From positions 103,512-167,511 of the forward strand of contig NZ_JAHKKS010000010.1 in assembly GCF_019737615.1 (NCBI RefSeq): a stretch of DNA of 64,000 bases, given 5' to 3'. Source of the DNA: Sphingobium xanthum (GTDB lineage: Bacteria > Pseudomonadota > Alphaproteobacteria > Sphingomonadales > Sphingomonadaceae). A model generated the notes under the pieces. It was not told the DNA's origin and made no database searches. It saw only the letters and a program-made list of their open reading frames with translations. This document shows positions 8,559 through 16,668 of this stretch, piece after piece; within the stretch, counting starts at the first letter, position 1, and the number at the start of each line of letters is the position of its first letter. Position numbers and translations under genes: made by a program.

Positions 8559-8893
8559 GGAGGCCGAGCGCCGCAAAGGGCGATGAACTCAAGGCTGTCG
8601 CGCCCGACTTCGTCGAGATCACCGACCGGGTGCTCTATGGCGAAGTGTGGGAGCGCGAGGGCCTCGCCCCACGCGATCGCTCCATGCTCACCATCGCCGC
8701 GCTCATTTCGTCCGGCCGCCACGCGCAGCTCGAAAACCACGTCCGTTTCGGGTTGGAGAACGGCATCACTATGAAGGAGATGGAGGAAATCATGATCCAT
8801 CTCGCTTTCTACGTGGGCTGGCCCTCCGCCGTTGTGGCGACGCGGATTTTCCACGATGTGGTGAAAGCGCGCGAGGCGGCGGCGGGGCAGTAG
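8555..8893 (+). CDS. Carboxymuconolactone decarboxylase-family protein (copy 3)
   Basis: A 112-residue paralogue of copy 1 (shared RDRSMLTIAALIS-type block, ENHVRFGLENG with the conserved His, HLAFYVGWPSAVVA). Its ATG overlaps the ferB stop (ATGGATGAGG, 8551-8560), so translation is coupled to ferB. That context suggests a role in hydroxycinnamate breakdown, perhaps on a side product, but no decarboxylation step is needed between feruloyl-CoA and vanillin, so the function is open. The gene converges on the glycosyltransferase-like gene. Confidence 0.85.
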   Translation: MRRPSAAKGDELKAVAPDFVEITDRVLYGEVWEREGLAPRDRSMLTIAALISSGRHAQLENHVRFGLENGITMKEMEEIMIHLAFYVGWPSAVVATRIFHDVVKAREAAAGQ

Positions 8894-8975
8894 GCCGCGT
8901 TTGGCCTCTCTTTCGTCCGGGCCGCGAACGCGGGAGACCGTCTTCCCGTCTGCACGGGGAAAGGCGAGGAGTGGG

Positions 8976-10844
8976 TTAGTTGCCTGCACCCAGATCGGTT
9001 CGGATCGCAGCCAGCAACGCCTGATCCATCCCGTCCATGCGGCCGGCGGCATCCTGTTCCAGTGCGGCGGCGATGTCGGGCGCGGACATGGGCTCGGCTT
9101 CCATCAGGCGGCCGATCTTCACCGGCAGGCGATGCACCTCGATGCCGGCATGCCAGCAGGTCTGGGCGAGGCTGACATGGCCCTCGAACTCGGGCTTGCA
9201 TCCGGTGAGATGCTGCGTGGCGAGACGAGGCACGAGATTGAGCGTGTCGGCATAAACGGCCATGGCTTTGGGCTCGCCGAGCGCGACCTGATCGCCGATG
9301 AGGAGGCTGCCATATTGCTGGCCCATGGCACCGTCTGCATAGATGACGGGCGCGGCGCTGGTGGCCTTGAGCATGTCGCCCCAAGAGAAGGCGATGAGGC
9401 CGAGCTGCTTGTCCGGCCGCACGCGCAGCACGAGGTCGTGCTCGCCGGCCAGCCGATCGAGCAGGCCCGCTGCAGCCGCGACCTTGTAGTGCATCTTCCG
9501 GCTGTTCGACCAACCCTGGAAGGCAGGGCCGGCGTCATCCTCCAGCACCACATGATCGGTGCCGTAGAAGGCGCCAAGCTCGCCCGCCGTGACGATGCCG
9601 CCCTGCTGGAGCGCCGCGAACAGGGCCGGATAGCGCTTGTGCATCTCCGGCATGCCGGCGCGGTGCGCCTGCGCGCGATAGGCTTCGCTGAAGGTGCCGC
9701 CGGCAAAGGGCAGATAGGCGCGATAAGGCTCGGCGCCCGAGCGGCCGACTTTCTCCCAGCTATGCACGACGACTTCATAGTCGATATCGCGGAGCAGGCT
9801 TTCGCGCCAGGTCGGGAAGGCACGCATATAGCCGCGCAATTGCCCGGAAACGCAGAGCGCGACGCGCGGGCGCCGCTTGCCGACCTTGAGGAAGGGCGCA
9901 CGGCGCCGCACGAGATCGAACCCGGCATGGATCGCCTGCCAGTGGCGCGAGACGAGCTTGGCCCGCGCGCTTTCGGCAGCGCTGGCGCGCGTGCGGGGCG
10001 GGTGCATCGGGGTCCATTCGGCGACGAACTGGTCGAGGCCGTCGCCCGGCGATCCGGACAGCTTCTGCGTGACGAACAGGCGCAGGGCGAGCGAGCGCAG
10101 CGCGGCCAGATCCTCGTCCGAGGTCGACTTGCCCGCGCGCCATTCGGCGAGCAGCTCCGGCATGACGGCCTCGAGGCGGCTGGAGCCGGTGATCCAGTGA
10201 AAGCGCAGCAGTTTCCACGGCGGAAAGCGGCGCGCCAGCGCATCGGGTTGGGTGTTCGCGATCATGCTGGCGATATCGGCCACGTTGCGCGCCGCACTCA
10301 GCCGCTCGAACATGACATTATAGGGGATGGCCATGTCGCCCACATCGAAATCGGGCAGCAGATCGAGATGCCAGCGCGTGAGGGCGGCCTGATCCATCCA
10401 GTCGTGCAGCGGCGCGCGCAGCAGCAGGACCATGAGCAGGAAGCTGCGGTCGCGCAGCCCCTCGTCCCTGAGCGCGGTGAGGACCGGCTTCAGCTCGGCG
10501 GCGGTCCTGGCATAGACATCCTTCCCGCCGCTCGAATGGCTGCGGGCAATCTGGAACGCGAAAGCGGGCGGCGCGTCGAACCGCTCCGCTTGCAGGATCA
10601 GATGACGGAAGAGCGCGTCGCGCCGGGCGCGGCGCCAGTCCTCATTGAAGGTGCCGTCGAGCAGCGCGGCCGTCGCCGAGCGAGCAGCGCCATCGTAGAG
10701 CGCCTGTGTGCGCGGGCCATCCGCAAATAATTTTTCGTAAATCTCCAGCGCTTCGATGTGCTTGCCGTCTTCCGTGAAATTTTGTGCGGCGTCGATCTGC
10801 TGATCGACCAAAATCTGTGGCGAATTGACTTTATTTACTGTCAT
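8976..10844 (-). CDS. TPR / glycosyltransferase-like protein, probable surface-glycan enzyme
   Basis: A 622-residue protein. The first ~60 residues resemble a TPR helix pair (HIEALEIYEKLFADGP). The second half, from about residue 325, starts RVALCVSGQLRGYMRAFPTW and continues EVVVHSWEKVGR, LVLRVRPDKQLGL and CKPEFEGHVSLAQTCW, the layout of uncharacterised capsule/O-antigen glycosyltransferase-like proteins that begin with a CVSGQ(L/I)R motif. No signal peptide or membrane span is visible. The last ~36 residues are duplicated as a small ORF at 4238-4366. ATG 10844 has GAGGAA five bases upstream. It is divergent from the HAD/kinase/nucleotidyltransferase genes, suggesting one glycan pathway. Exact donor and acceptor unknown. 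Confidence 0.7.
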   Translation of the reverse strand: MTVNKVNSPQILVDQQIDAAQNFTEDGKHIEALEIYEKLFADGPRTQALYDGAARSATAALLDGTFNEDWRRARRDALFRHLILQAERFDAPPAFAFQIARSHSSGGKDVYARTAAELKPVLTALRDEGLRDRSFLLMVLLLRAPLHDWMDQAALTRWHLDLLPDFDVGDMAIPYNVMFERLSAARNVADIASMIANTQPDALARRFPPWKLLRFHWITGSSRLEAVMPELLAEWRAGKSTSDEDLAALRSLALRLFVTQKLSGSPGDGLDQFVAEWTPMHPPRTRASAAESARAKLVSRHWQAIHAGFDLVRRRAPFLKVGKRRPRVALCVSGQLRGYMRAFPTWRESLLRDIDYEVVVHSWEKVGRSGAEPYRAYLPFAGGTFSEAYRAQAHRAGMPEMHKRYPALFAALQQGGIVTAGELGAFYGTDHVVLEDDAGPAFQGWSNSRKMHYKVAAAAGLLDRLAGEHDLVLRVRPDKQLGLIAFSWGDMLKATSAAPVIYADGAMGQQYGSLLIGDQVALGEPKAMAVYADTLNLVPRLATQHLTGCKPEFEGHVSLAQTCWHAGIEVHRLPVKIGRLMEAEPMSAPDIAAALEQDAAGRMDGMDQALLAAIRTDLGAGN

Positions 10845-10907
10845 TCTGTTCCTCAGATCGAAGCGGAGAATTTGTCGATGGTGCGGCGCGATGCCGGAAT
10901 ATTGTTA

Positions 10908-10913
10908 ACTATA
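10908..10913 (-). promoter_or_regulatory. Candidate -10 box of the glycosyltransferase-like gene
   Basis: On the minus strand the sequence reads TATAGT about 64 bases before the ATG at 10844, within an AT-rich stretch (10900-10975) unlike the GC-rich surroundings. The corresponding -35 region is weak, so the call rests mainly on the -10 match and location. Confidence 0.35.
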
Positions 10914-10928
10914 CTTCAAGTCGGTTGT

Positions 10929-10957
10929 TTGACACCGTTTCATTTTCAACATATTAG
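10929..10957 (+). promoter_or_regulatory. Sigma-70-type promoter for the HAD/phosphotransferase operon
   Basis: A perfect TTGACA at 10929-10934 is followed by a 17-base spacer and TATTAG at 10952-10957. It is about 40 bases upstream of the ATG at 10996 and points into the four-gene plus-strand set, back to back with the minus-strand promoter candidate. Confidence 0.6.
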
Positions 10958-10995
10958 GTTATTTGCCAAGCTCGTGTGGGAGTCAATGGTTGGCC

Positions 10996-11655
10996 ATGTC
11001 GTCGCTTTCGTCCGGACTCGATGAGGCTGTCTGGCCGCTCGCATGCAATCTCGATGCCTATGAGGCGCTGCTGTTCGATCTGGACGGCACGCTGGTCGAC
11101 ACGATGCCGCTGCATAGCCTCGCCTATGCCGCCGTGTTCGAGGGGATGGGCCATCGCTTCACGATGGACGACTATATCGCCAATGTCGGCCCGCCCGCGC
11201 GGGTTGCCATTCCGGCTTTCGCGCTCGCCGCGGGCATGGGCACGATCGACGACGACATGATCGCGACCATCCATCGCGAAAAGAAGGTCAGATTTAAGGA
11301 AGTGCTCGCTACGCAGAAAGCGCCGTCGCTTGCGGCGTCCGCACTGCTCGCCCGGCATGCCGGAAACAAGGCCATCGCGCTCGTTTCCTCCGGCAACCGC
11401 GATGGTGTCGAGGCGATCCTGGCGACGATGGGCTGGCGGGAGTATTTCGGCGCGGTGATCAGTGGGGATGACGTGACGCAGGGCAAGCCGCATCCGGAGC
11501 CCTATCTCATGGGCGCGGCCGCGCTGGGCGTGGCGCCGGAGCGCTGCATCGTGTTCGAGGATACGCAGGCCGGCATCCTCTCCGGCACGGCGGCGGGCAT
11601 GAGCGTCATCGACGTGACGCAAGCCGGCGTCATTCACGCGCCGAACGCAGCATGA
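10996..11655 (+). CDS. HAD-superfamily phosphatase/phosphomutase
   Basis: A 219-residue HAD hydrolase with motif I LLFDLDGTLVDTMPLH near the N-terminus, motif II SSGNRDG, a Lys in QGKPHPEPY and the acidic motif FEDTQAG. The helical cap inserted after motif I and the GKPxP(E)xY motif place it with beta-phosphoglucomutase/phosphoglycolate-phosphatase-like enzymes. The start ATG 10996 is preceded by GGGAG. It overlaps the next gene by 4 bases. In context it probably acts on a phosphorylated sugar or polyol that is later activated by the nucleotidyltransferase; this is inference. Confidence 0.85.
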   Translation: MSSLSSGLDEAVWPLACNLDAYEALLFDLDGTLVDTMPLHSLAYAAVFEGMGHRFTMDDYIANVGPPARVAIPAFALAAGMGTIDDDMIATIHREKKVRFKEVLATQKAPSLAASALLARHAGNKAIALVSSGNRDGVEAILATMGWREYFGAVISGDDVTQGKPHPEPYLMGAAALGVAPERCIVFEDTQAGILSGTAAGMSVIDVTQAGVIHAPNAA

Positions 11656-12581
11656 CCATGGCCAATCACGTCCCTCTCGATCTCAGCGGCGCCGATCATC
11701 CGGCGCTGCGGGCATTCAAGGAAGTGATCCCGCTCTCCGGCTTTTCCGGCGCGACCGTGGCGCTGGTGCGCGATCGTGCGCAGCCCTTCGTGCGCAAGGT
11801 CTCGAACCGGGCGGACGCCAATGCGTCGCTGCGCGATCAGGCAGTGCGGCAGAAGGCGCTGGCGGGTCTGGTCGAGGGCTGCGCGGCCATGCCCGAAGTG
11901 CTCGACATGGGCGAGAGCGAGGGCTTCTTCTATTTCGACATGGCGTTCATCCCGTCGCGCGACGCGATCAATTTCCTCTCCAACGGGACGTTCGACGGGG
12001 TCGCCGAGTTCGCCGAGCGGGTCGAGCGGCTGATGGAGCGGCTGGCGGCCTCGCCGCCGGTGGGCGACGCGCCGCTGCCGCCGCGCAAGCAATTGCTGGT
12101 CGAGAAGATGGCGCAGATCGCCGAGCGCACGGGCGCGCGGCACGAGGAGGCGCTGGCGCCGCTGCTGGCGGCCGTGGCGAAGCTGGATGTGATCGTTGCC
12201 GACGAGACGCCGACGGCGGTGCATGGCGACCTCACCTTCGAGAATATCCTGGTCGACCGGCGCGGCGCGCTCTGGCTGATCGACACGATCCCGTCGCCCT
12301 TCGATCACTATATGGTCGACTGGTCCAAGCTGTTTCAGGAATGCGAGGGCCTCTGGCACGCGCATCGCGGACGGCCTCTTGCAAGGGGCGTCACCTGGTG
12401 GCTGCGGCAATATTTCCATGGCGCGGCGACGCGGCTCGACCCTGCCTATCCTGCCCGCCATTACATCCTGCTCGGCCTTACCTTTGCGCGCATCCTGCCT
12501 TACGCGAAGACCGAGGAAGACCGCGCCTTCGTCAGCAAGCGCGTGACCGAATGCGGGCTGGCGGCGCTGGAGCATTTGTGA
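11652..12581 (+). CDS. APH/choline-kinase-like phosphotransferase
   Basis: A 309-residue protein of the aminoglycoside-phosphotransferase fold. The Brenner motif HGDLTFENILVD and the downstream LIDT metal-binding segment are clear, and VRKVSNRADAN near residue 45 is the likely nucleotide-binding lysine region. Antibiotic resistance is unlikely: in a set with a HAD phosphatase and nucleotidyltransferase such kinases usually phosphorylate a sugar, choline or another small alcohol for surface-glycan decoration. Start overlaps the preceding stop (ATGA) and its stop overlaps the next ATG (TGATG), indicating coupled translation. Confidence 0.8.
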   Translation: MTMANHVPLDLSGADHPALRAFKEVIPLSGFSGATVALVRDRAQPFVRKVSNRADANASLRDQAVRQKALAGLVEGCAAMPEVLDMGESEGFFYFDMAFIPSRDAINFLSNGTFDGVAEFAERVERLMERLAASPPVGDAPLPPRKQLLVEKMAQIAERTGARHEEALAPLLAAVAKLDVIVADETPTAVHGDLTFENILVDRRGALWLIDTIPSPFDHYMVDWSKLFQECEGLWHAHRGRPLARGVTWWLRQYFHGAATRLDPAYPARHYILLGLTFARILPYAKTEEDRAFVSKRVTECGLAALEHL

Positions 12582-12886
12582 TGAGCGCGGTCAAAACACG
12601 CATCATGTACATCGAGGACAAGAGCGAGGGCTTGAACGGGCCGGCTCGCATCGGTCTGGTATCGTTTTCGAAGTCGGGGCGGTCTGTGACCTATGCGGGC
12701 AAGACGTTACAGAGGCTTGGAGGATATGGCTTCAAGGCCAACTATTTCGATGTTGAAACCGGCAAGCATTTCTGGATTTCGGGACCGCGTAAGGACGGCT
12801 GCGACCGCCTCTATGAAAGCAGATTGCCGATAGAAGTCGATCACGACGTTGCCGATGAATATTGGACTGTCATCAGGGGACAGTAA
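12581..12886 (+). CDS. Small conserved-type protein of unknown function (101 aa)
   Basis: A 101-residue frame starting at the overlapping TGATG with the kinase gene and ending 63 bases before the nucleotidyltransferase. It has ARIGLVSFSKSGRSVTYAGK, then YGFKANYFDVETGKHFWISG, and a C-terminal DEYWTVIRG: a small beta-rich protein without signal peptide or membrane span. Proteins of this kind have sometimes carried a mistaken 1-deoxyxylulose-5-phosphate synthase label; it is far too short for that. Sitting inside the operon suggests a helper role, but function is unknown. Confidence 0.72.
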   Translation: MSAVKTRIMYIEDKSEGLNGPARIGLVSFSKSGRSVTYAGKTLQRLGGYGFKANYFDVETGKHFWISGPRKDGCDRLYESRLPIEVDHDVADEYWTVIRGQ

Positions 12887-12949
12887 CGATCCGCCTGGCA
12901 GTCCGCCCGACCGCAATCAAATGTCCCAGCTCATAGCGAAGGTGACCCG

Positions 12950-14005
12950 ATGAAGATTATCGTTCCCTGTGCCGGCCGTTCCTCGCGCTTTCCGAATATG
13001 GCGCCCAAGTGGATGCTGCCGGACAATGACGGGCTGCCGATGGTCTACAAGGCCGTGCAGGGGCTGGGCGCGAAGGTCGACGATTTCATCTTCACGATCC
13101 TCGCCGAACATGAGGAGCGTTTTCAGGCGCGGGCCGGCCTGCGCGCCGCCTTCGGGCAGGAGGTCAACACCGTCATTCTCGACGAGCCGACGCGCAGCCA
13201 GTCCGAGACGGTGCAGCAGACCCTGCTCAAGAGCGGGATCGACGAGCCCTTCATGGTCAAGGACAGCGACAATTATTTCGAGGTGCCGCACCTCTACCAA
13301 GCCTATAATTATGTCTGCGTCGCCTCGCTCTCCAGCTTCACCCAGGTCAATCCGCAGAACAAGAGCTACGTCCAGGTCGATCAGGAAGACGTGATCGTCA
13401 ATTTCCGCGAGAAGCAGGTCATCTCGGACCTGTTCAGCGTGGGCGGCTATTATTTCAGCAGCCCCAAGGAGTTTCTCGGCGCCTATGACGAGCTGATGAG
13501 CGAGCCGCGCCTCTCGGCGAACGAGCTCTATCTCTCGGAGATCATCGGCTATCTCGCGCTGAAGGGATCGGTGTTCCGGATCCAGCGCATCAAGCAATAT
13601 CAGGACTGGGGCACGGTCCATGAATGGCGCGACTATCTGCAGGGGCGCCGCGTCTTCTTCATCAGCGTGGACGGCTTCCTGTTCGAGCAGGGCTCGCTGT
13701 TCTTCAAGCCGGGCTTCGACGCAGTGAAGCCCAATCCCGTCGCGATCGAGACGGTGCAGAAGCTTGCCGAGGAAGGGCAGACGATCTTCTATCTCTCGAT
13801 CCGTCCGCCGTCGCTGGAGGCGATCACGAAGAAGCAGATCGCCGACACCGGCCTGCCCGAGCGGCCGATCCAGTTCGGCTGCGATCTGGCGCAGTGGACC
13901 TTGCTGACCGCGCCGCATCCCAACCAGCCGTTCCGCACCTCGCATGCCATCGAGATGGCGGCGGACGATCCGAATATGGCTGAGAAGCTTGAACTCGAGC
14001 GCTGA
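12950..14005 (+). CDS. Nucleotidyltransferase with C-terminal HAD-like domain
   Basis: A 351-residue protein. Residues 1-230 form a sugar-phosphate nucleotidyltransferase-like domain: IIVPCAGRSSRFPNMAPKWM is a variant of the GxGxRxxP-K nucleotide-binding signature, and MVKDSDNYF carries the acidic metal ligand. From about residue 235 a second segment (VFFISVDGFLFEQG, TIFYLSIRPPSLEAITKKQI) resembles a degenerate HAD domain. Such fusions occur in capsule and phosphoryl-decoration loci. A GAAGGTGA ribosome site precedes the ATG. With the upstream HAD phosphatase and kinase it could make an activated NDP-sugar or NDP-alcohol; the nucleotide and substrate are not predictable. Confidence 0.78.
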   Translation: MKIIVPCAGRSSRFPNMAPKWMLPDNDGLPMVYKAVQGLGAKVDDFIFTILAEHEERFQARAGLRAAFGQEVNTVILDEPTRSQSETVQQTLLKSGIDEPFMVKDSDNYFEVPHLYQAYNYVCVASLSSFTQVNPQNKSYVQVDQEDVIVNFREKQVISDLFSVGGYYFSSPKEFLGAYDELMSEPRLSANELYLSEIIGYLALKGSVFRIQRIKQYQDWGTVHEWRDYLQGRRVFFISVDGFLFEQGSLFFKPGFDAVKPNPVAIETVQKLAEEGQTIFYLSIRPPSLEAITKKQIADTGLPERPIQFGCDLAQWTLLTAPHPNQPFRTSHAIEMAADDPNMAEKLELER

Positions 14006-14219
14006 ATCGGCCGAACTTTTCCTCCTGTGGCGGAAAGAAGAACAGCGCTTCGAGCCGGACCGGCCGGACGATAGAAGGCTGCGGTCTGTCGAAGCCCCTT
14101 GGTCGAGAGGCAGGCCGTCGGTGCGGCTCTTGTCTTTCGATTGATTGGCTTCAAGATGGTAAAGTCAACTTGGATGGCGCCTTCCCCCTTGGCGCGTCCC
14201 ATTGGAGAGGGAAATATTT

Positions 14220-14831
14220 ATGTCGAAGATCGCGATCCTTGGCGCCACGGGCAATGCCGGCAAGCGCCTTGTCGATGAAGCCACCAGCCGCGGCCACACG
14301 GTCACCGGCCTGTCGCGCAGTGCCGACAGCGAAGCGCCGCGCGATGGCGTCACCTGGGTGAAGGCGGATGTCGATGATGTCGATGCCACGGCCGCCAAGA
14401 TCGCCGGCCATGATGCGGTCATCCTCTCGATGCCGTTCAAGTCGCTGAATTTCCAGAATCTGTTCGACGTTGCCAAGAAGGCCGGCGCGAACCTCTATGT
14501 GGTCGGCGGCGCCGCGAGCCTGAAGAATGACGAGGGCGTCGTGTTGCTCGACACGCCGGGCTTCCCGGACTTCATCGCGGTCGAAGCAAGTCCCGCGCGC
14601 GACTTCCTCGATCAGCTCAAGGCAGGGCAGGGCTTCGACTGGACGTTCCTCTCGCCCTCGATGTTCTTCGGCCCCGGCGAGCGCACCGGCGAGTTCCGCC
14701 TCGGCAAGGACGACCTGCTGACGGCAGCGGACGGCAAGAGCTCGATCAGCTATGAGGATTTCGCCATCGCCCTGCTCGACGAGATCGAAAACCCCGAGCA
14801 CAAGAACCAGCGCTTCACTGTCGGTTACTGA
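14220..14831 (+). CDS. NAD(P)-binding SDR-like (NmrA-type) oxidoreductase or regulator
   Basis: A 203-residue Rossmann protein starting MSKIAILGATGNAGKRLV, the GxxGxxG dinucleotide motif of atypical SDRs. The ATG at 14220 was preferred because GAGAGGG lies directly upstream and the Rossmann strand starts right after it. The classic YxxxK is not evident, so it may be a redox sensor or NAD(P)H-dependent reductase of the YwnB/NmrA type. A hairpin terminator follows the stop. No operon partner. Confidence 0.82.
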   Translation: MSKIAILGATGNAGKRLVDEATSRGHTVTGLSRSADSEAPRDGVTWVKADVDDVDATAAKIAGHDAVILSMPFKSLNFQNLFDVAKKAGANLYVVGGAASLKNDEGVVLLDTPGFPDFIAVEASPARDFLDQLKAGQGFDWTFLSPSMFFGPGERTGEFRLGKDDLLTAADGKSSISYEDFAIALLDEIENPEHKNQRFTVGY

Positions 14832-14844
14832 TTGCAATGTCGCT

Positions 14845-14870
14845 CGCTCTCGCCCGCAAGGGCGAGAGCG
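14845..14870. terminator. Hairpin terminator between convergent genes
   Basis: CGCTCTCGCCC (14845-14855), loop GCAA, and GGGCGAGAGCG (14860-14870) form a perfect 11-bp stem between the stop codons of two convergent genes (14831 and 14881). There is no strong T tract, so it may act from both sides as a stem alone. Confidence 0.6.
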
Positions 14871-14880
14871 GCAAGATGCC

Positions 14881-15384
14881 TCAGGCCGCCTTGTCGAACG
14901 AGAAGTCGAGGCGCGGCGTCCAGGTCTGGTCGAAAATGTCCGGGCAGCCGGAATCGGCGATCACGACGCGCTTGGTGATCTTCCACCGCCCATCGATACG
15001 CTTCAGCCAGTCATATTCGCGGCCCTGCTCGATATAGCGGGGCGGACCCTTGATCGTGTCGTTGAGCTGCTGGGTCCAGAGCAGCTGGCAGGTCGCCGTG
15101 TCGCCATGCACCTTGATGATGAAATTGGAGAGCTGCATGTGGAACTTGCCGGTGAGGCGTGGCTTGTCGGCGGAGACCTTCTTGTAGAGGTCGGTGACTT
15201 CATCGCGCGTCGTGCAGACCCAGCCGTTGATGTCGAGATGGAACTCGTGGGCGAAGAAGTCGGCGAAGCTGCCGTGGCTGGGCGTTCGCCCATAGCCGAA
15301 ATAGGCGTGGAACAGTTCCTCGATCTCGATGCGGTCTTCCAGTGCCTGCACGCGGGCGGCCAGATCCTTGTTTGCCTCGCTCAT
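14881..15384 (-). CDS. SnoaL-like / NTF2-fold protein
   Basis: A 167-residue protein with an N-terminal helix (LAARVQALEDRIEIEELFHAYF) and the NTF2-like cone fold of SnoaL-type polyketide cyclases and dioxygenase small subunits; C-terminal WLKRIDGRWKITKR is the typical last strand pair. The ATG at 15384 was chosen over GTG 15387, with AAGGAG eight bases upstream. Its function is unknown; relatives are often linked to aromatic or steroid catabolism. It is divergent from frmA. Confidence 0.75.
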   Translation of the reverse strand: MSEANKDLAARVQALEDRIEIEELFHAYFGYGRTPSHGSFADFFAHEFHLDINGWVCTTRDEVTDLYKKVSADKPRLTGKFHMQLSNFIIKVHGDTATCQLLWTQQLNDTIKGPPRYIEQGREYDWLKRIDGRWKITKRVVIADSGCPDIFDQTWTPRLDFSFDKAA

Positions 15385-15550
15385 CACTCCAACTCCTTAT
15401 CATGTTTAGTTTCTAGTGTAGCCGGCCCGCGCGCGCAGGCAAGGCCGACGATGCGGGCGCCCGGCCTTTGGGGTTGCCCGAATCGACGCGAGCGACCAAC
15501 AAGCACTCAGTTCCGGGCGCTGGGCGCCGAGAGAGCGGGAGAGAGAAGAG

Positions 15551-16663
15551 ATGAAGACGCGCGCAGCCGTCGCCTTTGAGGCGAAGAAGCCGCTTGAGAT
15601 CGTGGAGCTGGACCTTGAGGGGCCGAAGGCTGGCGAGGTTCTGGTCGAGATCATGGCGACGGGCATCTGCCACACGGACGCCTATACGCTGGACGGGCTG
15701 GACAGCGAGGGCATCTTCCCGAGCGTGCTGGGCCATGAGGGCGCGGGCATCGTGCGCGAAGTGGGCGCGGGCGTGACCTCGGTCGTGCCGGGCGACCATG
15801 TCATCCCGCTCTACACGCCGGAATGCCGCCAGTGTAAGTCCTGCCTCTCGGGCAAGACCAATCTCTGCACCGCGATCCGCGCGACCCAGGGCAAGGGTCT
15901 GATGCCCGATGGCACGAGCCGGTTCAGCTACAAGGGCCAGACGGTCTTCCATTATATGGGCTGCTCGACCTTCTCGAACTTCACCGTGCTGCCCGAGATC
16001 GCGCTCGCCAAGATCCGCGAGGACGCGCCGTTCAAGACCAGCTGTTATATCGGCTGCGGCGTGACGACCGGCGTGGGCGCGGTGATCAACACCGCCAAGG
16101 TGCAGGTCGGCGACAATGTCGTGATCTTCGGCCTCGGCGGCATCGGCCTCAATGTGCTGCAGGGCGCGCGCCTTGCCGGCGCCAACAAGATCATCGGCGT
16201 GGACATCAATCCCGACCGTGAGGAATGGGGCCGCAAGTTCGGCATGACCGACTTCCTCAACTCCAAGGGCATGAGCCGCGAGGATGTGGTCGCGAAGATC
16301 GTTGCGATGACCGACGGCGGCGCGGACTACACCTTCGACGCCACCGGCAATACCGAGGTGATGCGCACGGCGCTCGAAGCCTGCCACCGCGGCTGGGGCA
16401 CCTCGATCATCATCGGCGTGGCCGAGGCGGGCAAGGAGATTGCGACGCGCCCGTTCCAGCTGGTCACCGGCCGCAACTGGCGCGGCACCGCGTTCGGCGG
16501 CGCCAAGGGCCGCACCGACGTCCCCAAGATCGTCGACATGTACATGACCGGCAAGATCGAGATCGACCCGATGATCACGCACTTCATGGGCCTCGAGGAG
16601 ATCAACACCGCCTTCGATCTCATGCACGCCGGCAAGAGCATCCGCTCCGTCGTGGTCTACTGA
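15551..16663 (+). CDS. frmA: S-(hydroxymethyl)glutathione dehydrogenase / class III alcohol dehydrogenase
   Basis: A 370-residue zinc alcohol dehydrogenase that oxidises S-hydroxymethylglutathione, the formaldehyde-glutathione adduct, to S-formylglutathione with NAD. Catalytic-zinc motifs [14 protein letters not shown] and GHEGAGIV, the structural-zinc cysteine set [16 protein letters not shown], and [15 protein letters not shown] for NAD binding are all present. Length and the class III-specific [15 protein letters not shown] segment leave little doubt. A GGGAGAGAGAAGAG ribosome site precedes ATG. It leads an operon with three VOC genes and fghA, fitting formaldehyde removal after O-demethylation of methoxylated aromatics. 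Confidence 0.95.
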   Translation: MKTRAAVAFEAKKPLEIVELDLEGPKAGEVLVEIMATGICHTDAYTLDGLDSEGIFPSVLGHEGAGIVREVGAGVTSVVPGDHVIPLYTPECRQCKSCLSGKTNLCTAIRATQGKGLMPDGTSRFSYKGQTVFHYMGCSTFSNFTVLPEIALAKIREDAPFKTSCYIGCGVTTGVGAVINTAKVQVGDNVVIFGLGGIGLNVLQGARLAGANKIIGVDINPDREEWGRKFGMTDFLNSKGMSREDVVAKIVAMTDGGADYTFDATGNTEVMRTALEACHRGWGTSIIIGVAEAGKEIATRPFQLVTGRNWRGTAFGGAKGRTDVPKIVDMYMTGKIEIDPMITHFMGLEEINTAFDLMHAGKSIRSVVVY

Positions 16664-16668
16664 CAGGC

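Noticed and set aside
8901..10730. 609-codon plus-strand frame opposite the glycosyltransferase-like gene
   Set aside because: The minus strand has a good ribosome site, a start and recognisable motifs; the plus-strand product is compositionally biased.
11652..12581. Aminoglycoside resistance gene
   Set aside because: The APH fold is shared by many small-molecule kinases, and the operon context (HAD phosphatase, nucleotidyltransferase) argues for sugar or alcohol phosphorylation.
12581..12886. 1-deoxyxylulose-5-phosphate synthase
   Set aside because: At 101 residues with no thiamine-diphosphate motif it cannot be this enzyme, although similar proteins have carried that label.
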